Source: an uncultured Elusimicrobiales bacterium (GTDB lineage Bacteria > Elusimicrobiota > Elusimicrobia > Elusimicrobiales > Elusimicrobiaceae). From it: 6,681 bases of DNA. The translations under genes and the position numbers were made by a program. A model generated the notes under the pieces. That model saw nothing but the letters and a program-made list of their open reading frames with translations. It did no database searches and was not told the DNA's origin. Of the stretch, positions 1 to 4,823 are shown in pieces (position 1 is the stretch's first letter; each line of letters opens with the position of its first letter). The DNA lies in assembly GCA_944322775.1 (NCBI GenBank), contig CALUQA010000044.1, forward strand, positions 1-6,681, in the 5' to 3' direction.

Positions 1-147
1 AGAAAGCATCGCTTCTGCTTCCCCCGTGCGGCGCGTTTCCAACACGCGCGAAAACTTGGGTACCGCCACCGCGGCCAGCGTGCCCAATACAATAACCACT
101 ACCAACAATTCGGTTAATGTAAACGCCCTTTTTTTACTTTTATACAT
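1..147 (-). CDS. Type IV prepilin-like protein (N-terminal part, runs off window)
   Basis: The 49 visible codons read from an ATG at 147 and continue past base 1, so the C-terminal part is missing. The protein starts with a short basic leader (MYKSKKRA) followed by FTLTELLVVVIV, which is a class III prepilin signal. Cleavage and N-methylation by a PilD-type peptidase would be expected between Ala8 and Phe9, with the conserved Glu at mature position 5. Residues 9 to about 30 form the hydrophobic N-terminal helix, followed by a charged stretch (RVLETRRTGEAEAM) typical of the amphipathic continuation in major pilins and pseudopilins. A good Shine-Dalgarno sequence (GGAGAGG, 152-158, complement) lies 4 nt before the start. 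Whether it is a pilus subunit, a minor pilin or a type II secretion pseudopilin cannot be told from this fragment. It is transcribed divergently from folD. Confidence 0.9.
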   Translation of the reverse strand, partial: MYKSKKRAFTLTELLVVVIVLGTLAAVAVPKFSRVLETRRTGEAEAMLS

Positions 148-292
148 TTTTCCTCTCCAGACCTCTTTATCTTCTATTTTATTTTTACCAAAATGAAACA
201 GAAGATCTTCCACCCTACAACATACAAAATAAAAACAATAAAAATAAAGGCTTTTAATCTAATAGTACACCTTAATTTGATATTATATATAT
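148..292. promoter_or_regulatory. AT-rich divergent intergenic region between pilin gene and folD
   Basis: This 145-bp gap is much richer in A and T than the flanking genes and must hold the start signals for both divergent genes. It includes the pilin ribosome binding site (152-158), a perfect 10-bp palindrome GAAGATCTTC at 201-210, and an alternating TA run at about 281-294 that reads into the folD start codon. I could not identify a convincing sigma-70 -35/-10 pair for the pilin gene, nor a sigma-54 -24/-12 element. I see no small ORF or structured RNA here. Confidence 0.6.
281..292 (+). promoter_or_regulatory. Possible -10 element directly upstream of folD (leaderless start)
   Basis: TATTAT at 281-286 resembles a -10 hexamer and ends exactly 6 nt before the folD ATG. 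There is no Shine-Dalgarno sequence in the preceding 20 nt (only A, T and a single G close to the start). If this hexamer is used, transcription would begin at or next to the start codon. No good -35 is visible at the usual distance (258-263 is TCTAAT), and low-complexity AT sequence makes chance matches likely, so the call is weak. Confidence 0.3.
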
Positions 293-1159
293 ATGATTTT
301 AGAGGGAAAAACATTGGCCGCCCGTCTGCGCGCCCCTTTACAGCAAAGGGCGCAGCTTGCGCATGAAAAACTGGGACGACCCATTCGGCTGGTAGCTATT
401 GGCTCTTCCGACGACTACGGCGCCTATGTTTACATGAAAAAAGAAGTGCAGGCCGCCGAAAAGCTGGGCGTGCAGGCAACCATACATGAAGTAAATGCCG
501 CCACCCCGGTGGACACGTTTTTATCCCTCTTAAAGCAAGCCTCAGCCGACCCCAAAGTGGACGCCATTTTAATCCCGCGGCCTTTGCCGCCGGCTTTGGC
601 GGAAAGCGGTTTTACCCGCTTTATCGCGCCGGAAAAAGACATTGACGGCATGTCCAACATTTCTGCCGGCAATTTGTTTTTGTGCAAAACCTGGCAAGAC
701 ATTAAAAATCTGCCCACATTTGTACCCTGTACGGCCATGGCGGTTATCCGCCTGCTGGACGAATACGGTATAGACCCGCAAGGCATGGAAGCGGCGGTCA
801 TTGGACGTTCCCCCACGGTGGGCCGCCCGTTGGCGCATTTGCTTACCTGCCGCAATGCTACCGTTAAAATTTGCCATACCTTTACCCGCGATTTGGCGGC
901 GTCTTTAAAAGGGGCTGATTTAATTTGTGCCGCGGCCGGTCATTCGGGCTTGCTGACCGGGGCGGAAGTAAAAGAAGGTGCCGTGGTGATAGATATTGCC
1001 ACCAACTTAGACAGCCAAGGCCGCCTGTGCGGCGACGCCTGCACCCAGCAATTGCTGGACAAACACTGCCGCGTTTCCCCCGTTCCCGGCGGAGTGGGGC
1101 CGGTAACGCTTGCGTGTTTGCTTGAAAACATTATATTATCAGGGGAAAGAAAGATTTAA
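293..1159 (+). CDS. folD: FolD-type methylene-tetrahydrofolate dehydrogenase/cyclohydrolase with altered active site
   Basis: At 288 aa the protein has the usual length of FolD, the cytosolic enzyme that interconverts 5,10-methylene-THF and 10-formyl-THF using NAD(P). Visible family marks in order are the Tyr45-x3-Lys49 active-site pair, the KDIDG segment with Asp118, the PCT motif at 145-147, the Rossmann signature AVIGRSPTVGRP at 168-179, and PVPGGVGPVT near the C-terminus. The most striking deviation is Pro95-Arg96 in ILIPRPLP, where the family has Gln (ILVQLPLP, Gln98 in E. coli). In the family that Gln works with the Lys in the cyclohydrolase step. The segment after KDIDG (MSNISAGNL) also lacks the His common in FolDs. 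It may therefore be a dehydrogenase with impaired cyclohydrolase activity, or a divergent lineage-specific FolD; this is inferred. The start at 293 gives the normal FolD N-terminus, although there is no Shine-Dalgarno. The lipoprotein gene follows after 9 nt, probably in the same transcript. Confidence 0.93.
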   Translation: MILEGKTLAARLRAPLQQRAQLAHEKLGRPIRLVAIGSSDDYGAYVYMKKEVQAAEKLGVQATIHEVNAATPVDTFLSLLKQASADPKVDAILIPRPLPPALAESGFTRFIAPEKDIDGMSNISAGNLFLCKTWQDIKNLPTFVPCTAMAVIRLLDEYGIDPQGMEAAVIGRSPTVGRPLAHLLTCRNATVKICHTFTRDLAASLKGADLICAAAGHSGLLTGAEVKEGAVVIDIATNLDSQGRLCGDACTQQLLDKHCRVSPVPGGVGPVTLACLLENIILSGERKI

Positions 1160-1168
1160 GGAGAAAAT

Positions 1169-1591
1169 ATGAAAAACCTGACACATTTATTGCTTTTGTC
1201 TGCCTTTTGCTTGGGCTTAGCGGCTTGCTCTTCCAGCCAGACCAAAGAAGAGCAACAGCCTTATCAGCGCAAAATTTATTTGACCGAAGAAGACTACTTG
1301 GAAGATTTGGACCGCCAAGCCTATACCGAACGCCGCGAAGCCAAACCCAATGTGGAGTCCGAATACCTTTTTGACGTACAGCCCGACACGCAGAAAAACG
1401 TGTATTTCTTTGACGACCGCACCCAGCCCATGGTGCCCGGCGTGCCCAGCGAACGCGATTACCGCAAGACCAAACGCCTGTGGGAAAAACCGCGCCGCTA
1501 CTCGCCGGATCAATATTATGGTGGGCAACCGGCAGCTGCCACGACAGACACTTCTGCTTCGACAGATACCTATTCCGGTTACGATTACTAA
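1169..1591 (+). CDS. Small secreted lipoprotein of unknown function
   Basis: This 140-aa protein begins with a lipoprotein signal peptide: a short basic start (MKN), a hydrophobic core (LLLLSAFCLG) and the lipobox L17-A18-A19-C20. It would be diacylated and cut by signal peptidase II at Cys20. Ser at +2 would favour outer-membrane sorting if E. coli-like rules apply. The mature part is hydrophilic, rich in Tyr, Asp, Glu, Arg and Gln, with no membrane segment. Its middle is charged and aromatic (around NVYFFDDRTQPMVPG), and it ends in a low-complexity Ser/Thr/Asp/Tyr tail. I do not recognise a domain. A strong Shine-Dalgarno (AAGGAG, 1158-1163) overlaps the folD stop codon, implying co-transcription and perhaps coupled translation with folD. 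A terminator follows immediately. As a lipoprotein it is a potential substrate of the Lnt encoded at the right end of the window. Confidence 0.85.
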   Translation: MKNLTHLLLLSAFCLGLAACSSSQTKEEQQPYQRKIYLTEEDYLEDLDRQAYTERREAKPNVESEYLFDVQPDTQKNVYFFDDRTQPMVPGVPSERDYRKTKRLWEKPRRYSPDQYYGGQPAAATTDTSASTDTYSGYDY

Positions 1592-1594
1592 AAC

Positions 1595-1624
1595 AAAAAC
1601 CCGCGCAAACAGCGCGGGTTTTTT
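1595..1624. terminator. Bidirectional Rho-independent terminator between convergent genes
   Basis: A perfect 7-bp GC-rich stem, CCCGCGC (1600-1606) with GCGCGGG (1612-1618), encloses the loop AAACA. It is flanked by five A on the left (1595-1599) and six T on the right (1619-1624, followed by ATTTT). The A and T tracts make it work in both directions. It ends the folD-lipoprotein transcript on the plus strand and the phosphodiesterase transcript on the minus strand. Only 36 nt separate the two stop codons. Confidence 0.92.
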
Positions 1625-1627
1625 ATT

Positions 1628-2416
1628 TTATATATTGCCACGCGGAATGCGTGTTTTTTTGGAAAGTTTAAGCGGCGTATATTTTTCACACAACTGTGGG
1701 GGAAGCTCGTGCTTGCCGGGCAGAAACAGCCCCGGGTTATCGGTAAAAATGCCGTCCACCCCGATACGCTCCAGCGAGCGGGCCGTATACTTATCGTTTA
1801 CCGTATACACAAACACTTTGCGCCCTTCTGCATGGCAAATATCCACAATTTCTTTGGTAATGCGCGTTTTATTCATGTGCACGCTGTAGGCGTTGATATT
1901 GCGCGCGGTCTGCGGTTCAAACATGCGCGTTAGCAAACCAATTTGGGCCGTAGGCGCAATTTTGCGCAAACGCTGCAGAGTGGGATAATCAAAGCTGGAA
2001 AAAAGAAGTTTCTTCATGGCTTCCGGCCCGTACACGCTGGCCCGCTGCCACAGAATTTTTTCAATGTCGGGATAGACATTGTCATCGTTTTTAATTTCAA
2101 TATTTAAAAGCTGCAAATCTTCCACAATCACGGGCAAAACTTCCATCAAAATCGGCGGGCGAACAATCATGTCTTTATCAAACGAATGCAAGATGCGGCA
2201 ATGCTCCAAATCGGCAAACGTAACATCTTTAATTTGTTTATTGCAGGAAGTGTCCGTGCCCAAAAAATAATCGTGGTGCACCACCAGGCAACCGTCTTTG
2301 CTAAGGTGCACGTCCAATTCGTAATGGGTGCAGCCCTCCTGCCGGGCTAAGGCAAAAGCCGGTAAAGAATTTCCTGGAGCAAGGGCGCTGGCGCCGCGAT
2401 GTGCAAAATAAATCAT
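1628..2416 (-). CDS. Cytosolic glycerophosphodiester phosphodiesterase (GDPD family, UgpQ-like)
   Basis: This 262-aa protein belongs to the GDPD TIM-barrel family, which hydrolyses glycerophosphodiesters to glycerol-3-phosphate and an alcohol. The catalytic and metal-binding set is present: HRG at 6-8, Glu33 and Asp35 in ELDVH, His48 in VVHHD, Glu107 and Lys109 in NIEIK, then FSSFD, VYTVND and the closing VDGIFTDNP. The usual PENT segment after the HRGA motif reads PGNS. There is no signal peptide, so a cytosolic UgpQ-type role in recycling phospholipid head groups is more likely than a periplasmic GlpQ role; the exact substrate cannot be told. About 30 residues beyond FTDNP form a basic C-terminal tail. 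The ATG at 2416 is the only sensible start, because an upstream ATG at 2425 runs into a stop in another frame. GGGAG ends only 1 nt before the ATG, too close for a normal Shine-Dalgarno. Confidence 0.93.
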   Translation of the reverse strand: MIYFAHRGASALAPGNSLPAFALARQEGCTHYELDVHLSKDGCLVVHHDYFLGTDTSCNKQIKDVTFADLEHCRILHSFDKDMIVRPPILMEVLPVIVEDLQLLNIEIKNDDNVYPDIEKILWQRASVYGPEAMKKLLFSSFDYPTLQRLRKIAPTAQIGLLTRMFEPQTARNINAYSVHMNKTRITKEIVDICHAEGRKVFVYTVNDKYTARSLERIGVDGIFTDNPGLFLPGKHELPPQLCEKYTPLKLSKKTRIPRGNI

Positions 2417-2422
2417 ACTCCC

Positions 2423-2450
2423 ATTGTAACAAAAAGCCGTCTAATGGCAA
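2423..2450 (-). promoter_or_regulatory. Sigma-70-like promoter for the phosphodiesterase gene
   Basis: On the minus strand TTGCCA (2445-2450) and TACAAT (2423-2428) are separated by 16 nt. Each matches its consensus hexamer at five of six positions. The -10 element ends 6 nt before the ATG, so the predicted transcription start falls on or within a base or two of the start codon, pointing to a leaderless mRNA. It is read directly from sequence with no experimental support. Confidence 0.5.
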
Positions 2451-2469
2451 ATAGCCGTTATGGATAAGA

Positions 2470-2496
2470 AATGCCCCGGGCTTTTGCCGGGGCATT
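2470..2496. other. GC-rich hairpin without a T-tract between mscL terminator and phosphodiesterase promoter
   Basis: A perfect 10-bp inverted repeat, AATGCCCCGG (2470-2479) with CCGGGGCATT (2487-2496), encloses a 7-nt loop. Neither side has a clean U-run in the RNA; the minus-strand side continues TCTTATCC. It could be a back-up terminator or RNA 3'-end stabiliser for the mscL operon, since it lies downstream of the better terminator at 2509-2533. It lies upstream of the predicted phosphodiesterase promoter, so it would not be in that mRNA. Confidence 0.55.
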
Positions 2497-2508
2497 ACGC
2501 AAGGTGTC

Positions 2509-2533
2509 AAAAACGCTTCTGTTTTCAGAAGCG
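2509..2533 (-). terminator. Rho-independent terminator of the lnt-prfB-hemW-cofE-mscL operon
   Basis: Read on the minus strand, CGCTTCTG, loop AAAA, CAGAAGCG form a perfect 8-bp hairpin (2514-2533) followed at once by five T (2509-2513). It begins 8 nt after the mscL stop codon, which is the expected place for the end of this operon's transcript. Confidence 0.85.
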
Positions 2534-2540
2534 CTTAAAT

Positions 2541-3011
2541 TTATTTGTTTTCCAGCTCTGCCGTACAGTGCGGGCAGCGCACGGCGCGGGGGTCAATTTC
2601 GCTAAAGCAATACGGGCAGGTTTTGGTAGCAGGAGCGGCAGGGGCAGCTTCTTTCTTTTTGCGGTTAAAGCGGTTAATGGCTTTGATTAACAAAAAGATA
2701 CAAAACGCCACAATGACAAAACTGATGACCGAGTTTAAAAAATTGCCGATGTTAAGCGTCGTGGCGCCGGCGGCTTCCGCAGCCTCCAGGGACTCATACG
2801 GCCCGGCCGTGGTGGCGCCGTCTTTAATGACAATAAACCAATTGGAGAAGTTTACTTTGCCCATCAACAGCCCCAGCGGCGGCATCATCACATCTGCCAC
2901 CATGGAGTTGACAATTTTGGTAAACGCTCCGCCGATGATAATGCCTACGGCCATGTCCAGCACATTGCCGCGCATAATAAACTGCTTGAACTCATTTATG
3001 ATGTTTTTCAT
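2541..3011 (-). CDS. mscL: Large-conductance mechanosensitive channel MscL with C-terminal zinc ribbon
   Basis: MscL is a homopentameric inner-membrane channel that opens under membrane tension and releases solutes on osmotic downshock. The 156-aa protein shows the N-terminal amphipathic helix (NEFKQFIMRGNVLDMAVG), TM1 at about 17-43 with the conserved GIIIGGAFTKIVNSMVADVMMPP, a periplasmic loop at about 57-90, and TM2 at about 91-112. A basic cluster RKKK (117-120) and an Ala/Pro linker follow. Instead of the usual short helical bundle, the tail holds two CPxC knuckles, Cys132/Cys135 and Cys146/Cys149, forming a probable cytosolic zinc ribbon. The start at 3011 is chosen because it gives the canonical MscL N-terminus and has a Shine-Dalgarno (GGAGAG) about 5 nt upstream; an in-frame extension to 3080 would add 23 unrelated basic residues. 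The gene overlaps the end of the upstream cofE-like gene by 20 nt and is last in the operon. Confidence 0.95.
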   Translation of the reverse strand: MKNIINEFKQFIMRGNVLDMAVGIIIGGAFTKIVNSMVADVMMPPLGLLMGKVNFSNWFIVIKDGATTAGPYESLEAAEAAGATTLNIGNFLNSVISFVIVAFCIFLLIKAINRFNRKKKEAAPAAPATKTCPYCFSEIDPRAVRCPHCTAELENK

Positions 3012-3723
3012 TTTTCTCTCCGGTAAGTCCCACCGCCTTAAACAAAGGCGCATACAAATCCTGCTGCGGCGGATAAACAATTTCTTTCGGGTTGACTTTG
3101 GACGTAAACTGCACCGGCGCCTCTTCTATGCGGCAGAGCGGTTTGCGTTCGTTGCGCTCCCCCATGTTTACGGCAGCGGCCGCAGCCAACGCGTCGGCCA
3201 GGTTTACAAATGTCACTTCCAGCTTTTTGCCGAAAATGTCTTTCTTACCGCGCTCGTCGCGCACGCCTTTAAAGCCGGCATACGCCGCCGCCGCGCCAAT
3301 CACGCCGGCGCGCAGCGGCAAAATCATGCTGTCGGTAATAATGACGCCCAATTTTTTAAGGTGATAGTGTGCCAGCAAGGCCTTGCGCAAATAGCCCGCG
3401 CAGGCATATAAATCATGCGGCATAAGCAACAGTTTTCCGTCGGCGTTGGACTCGTCAATGCCGGCATTGGTCATCACCATGCCGCCTTTTAGGGTCAGCC
3501 ATGCAAGCTGCGTTTTTAAAGCGGCGTCGCTTTCCTGCACAATCAGTTCTTCTTTTTGGCTTTTGCTTTTATACGGCACCGTCAACCCCAGCCACAGACA
3601 AATCAGTTTGGAAGACACCACCAAAATGTCTCCGTCTTTTAGTTGGGGCACGTGCTTAGCAATAAAAGCGGGCAAATCCTGATTTTCTTTAAACACAGAA
3701 GTGCGGTAAGCGGTTACGTTCAT
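2992..3723 (-). CDS. CofE/F420-ligase family protein (COG1478), possible FolC2-type gamma-glutamyl ligase
   Basis: This 243-aa protein matches the F420-0:gamma-glutamyl ligase fold. Visible marks are DGDILVVSSK (30-39), the GGMVMTNAGIDESNA block (80-94) with Asp90, LLMPHD (99-104), GVIITDS (126-132) with Asp131, PLRAGVIGAA (136-145) and MGER near 190. The Glu-Gly that usually follows the SSK motif in CofE is not seen; the stretch reads LICLWLG. CofE adds glutamate to coenzyme F420 in archaea and actinobacteria, using GTP. No other F420 gene is visible here. In Chlamydia a member of this family, FolC2, replaces the folylpolyglutamate synthase FolC, so a folate role is a reasonable alternative, loosely supported by a nearby folD. 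This assignment is inference. The ATG at 3723 overlaps the hemW stop by 4 nt (ATGA), with AGGAAG a few nt upstream, so translation is probably coupled. Confidence 0.82.
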   Translation of the reverse strand: MNVTAYRTSVFKENQDLPAFIAKHVPQLKDGDILVVSSKLICLWLGLTVPYKSKSQKEELIVQESDAALKTQLAWLTLKGGMVMTNAGIDESNADGKLLLMPHDLYACAGYLRKALLAHYHLKKLGVIITDSMILPLRAGVIGAAAAYAGFKGVRDERGKKDIFGKKLEVTFVNLADALAAAAAVNMGERNERKPLCRIEEAPVQFTSKVNPKEIVYPPQQDLYAPLFKAVGLTGEKNEKHHK

Positions 3724-4823
3724 TTTTCTTCCTCAAACGGGCCGACAAAAGCCATAAAAGCCTGATTGGCCAAGAACACTCCTTCAAAGGTTAATTTTAT
3801 TAAATTGCCGGTTTTCTCCACAAGCCCACGGCGCACGAGGCCTTCAATTTCACGAGCGAACATCTTTTGCTGCTGCGCCGTCAGGCGCACGCCGCCCAGC
3901 ATGCGCAGGCCGAGCATAATTTGCTCCCCTTCTTTGGCTTTGCCTTGCAAGCGTTCGGCAAACTCCTGCTCGGGGCGGCCCTGCTGCATAGCGTGCACGT
4001 ATGCCCGCAGGGACGAAATATTGCTGCGCCGCACCCCGTTATGATACGAAGCCGCCGCACTGCCCAACCCCAAATACTCCCCGTTTTGCCAATAGTTTAA
4101 ATTATGGCGGCTTTCCCGCCCGGGGCGGGCGAAGTTGGAAATTTCATAATGGGTATAGCCCGCCGCCTGCAGCATAAAATGGGTTTGTTCCAGCTCGTCG
4201 CGCAATAAATCGTCGTCGCTTTGCACACCCTCTTTATAAAAAGGCGTTCCTTCTTCCACCTGTAAACCGTATACGGAAATATGTTCGGGCGCCAAGGCTA
4301 TCAATTTTTTAAGTCCGTCTAAAAAAAGGGCTTTGCTTTGCCCCGGCAACCCGGCAATTAAATCTACGCTGACGTTATCAAAGCCTTCTTTGCGGGCGGC
4401 CTCATAGGCTTTTAAAAAGGTTTTCACGTCGTGAATGCGCCCAATGCGCTTAAGCACATTATCGTCAAAACTTTGAAGCCCCAGGCTTAAACGATTTAGG
4501 CCGGCTTGTTTTAAAACGCGCAGTTTTTCGGGGGTGCAGCTTTCGGGGTTGGCTTCCAGGGTGCTTTCGGCAAAAGAAGAAACGGGACCAAAAAAATGCG
4601 TCACCATTTGGCACAGGCTGTCCAATTGTTTGGCCGAAAGCAAGCTGGGCGTGCCGCCGCCGATGTAGAGCGTGCCAAACCGGGCGGGCGCATAAAAAGA
4701 AGCCTCTTTGGCCAGGGCCGCCAAATAGTCGTCTATCAACGCTTCGGCGCCTGCAAAAGAGGCAAAGTCACAATAGCGGCATTTCTGCCGGCAAAAAGGA
4801 ATGTGGATATAAAGCCCGCTCAT
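3720..4823 (-). CDS. hemW: Radical SAM heme chaperone HemW (HemN-like)
   Basis: The 367-aa protein has the radical SAM cluster motif Cys11-x3-Cys15-x2-Cys18 within IHIPFCRQKCRYCDF. It is followed by Asp-Phe and lacks the fourth cysteine of true HemN (CxxxCxxCxC), so HemW is the better name than coproporphyrinogen III dehydrogenase. Other marks are YIGGGTPSLL (53-62) for SAM binding, the LEANPE strand, GLNRLSLGLQSFD, DLIAGLPGQ, and the HemW-type C-terminal region with YEISNFARPG and HNLNYW. HemW binds heme and delivers it to acceptor proteins; HemN-like annotations of this family are often wrong. The start at 4823 overlaps the prfB stop in an ATGA junction. Only a weak Shine-Dalgarno is seen, so re-initiation after prfB is likely. 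Whether this organism makes or imports heme cannot be seen here. Confidence 0.93.
   Translation of the reverse strand: MSGLYIHIPFCRQKCRYCDFASFAGAEALIDDYLAALAKEASFYAPARFGTLYIGGGTPSLLSAKQLDSLCQMVTHFFGPVSSFAESTLEANPESCTPEKLRVLKQAGLNRLSLGLQSFDDNVLKRIGRIHDVKTFLKAYEAARKEGFDNVSVDLIAGLPGQSKALFLDGLKKLIALAPEHISVYGLQVEEGTPFYKEGVQSDDDLLRDELEQTHFMLQAAGYTHYEISNFARPGRESRHNLNYWQNGEYLGLGSAAASYHNGVRRSNISSLRAYVHAMQQGRPEQEFAERLQGKAKEGEQIMLGLRMLGGVRLTAQQQKMFAREIEGLVRRGLVEKTGNLIKLTFEGVFLANQAFMAFVGPFEEEK

Noticed and set aside
148..292. A sigma-54 promoter or riboswitch in the divergent region
   Set aside because: No GG-N10-GC type -24/-12 element and no extended pairing or conserved RNA core were found; the region is simply AT-rich.
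430..877. Open frames on the minus strand inside folD
   Set aside because: They are antisense shadows of a gene with strong family motifs; no start signals or domains support them.
1350..1889. A plus-strand open frame running from the lipoprotein gene through the terminator into the phosphodiesterase gene
   Set aside because: It crosses a strong terminator and overlaps two better-supported genes, with no recognisable protein.
2505..2510. A perfect TTGACA on the minus strand as the -35 of the phosphodiesterase promoter
   Set aside because: At 16-18 nt downstream there is only GC-rich hairpin sequence with no -10 element. The hexamer arises mainly from the terminator T-tract.
3012..3080. An upstream extension of MscL by 23 residues
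   Set aside because: The added residues are basic and unlike any MscL N-terminus, while the ATG at 3011 has a good Shine-Dalgarno and gives the canonical sequence.
2545..3411. A long open frame (288 codons) on the plus strand opposite mscL and the cofE-like gene
   Set aside because: It is antisense to two clearly recognisable proteins, spans their junction, has no Shine-Dalgarno and shows no recognisable domain. It is a by-product of codon bias in the real genes.
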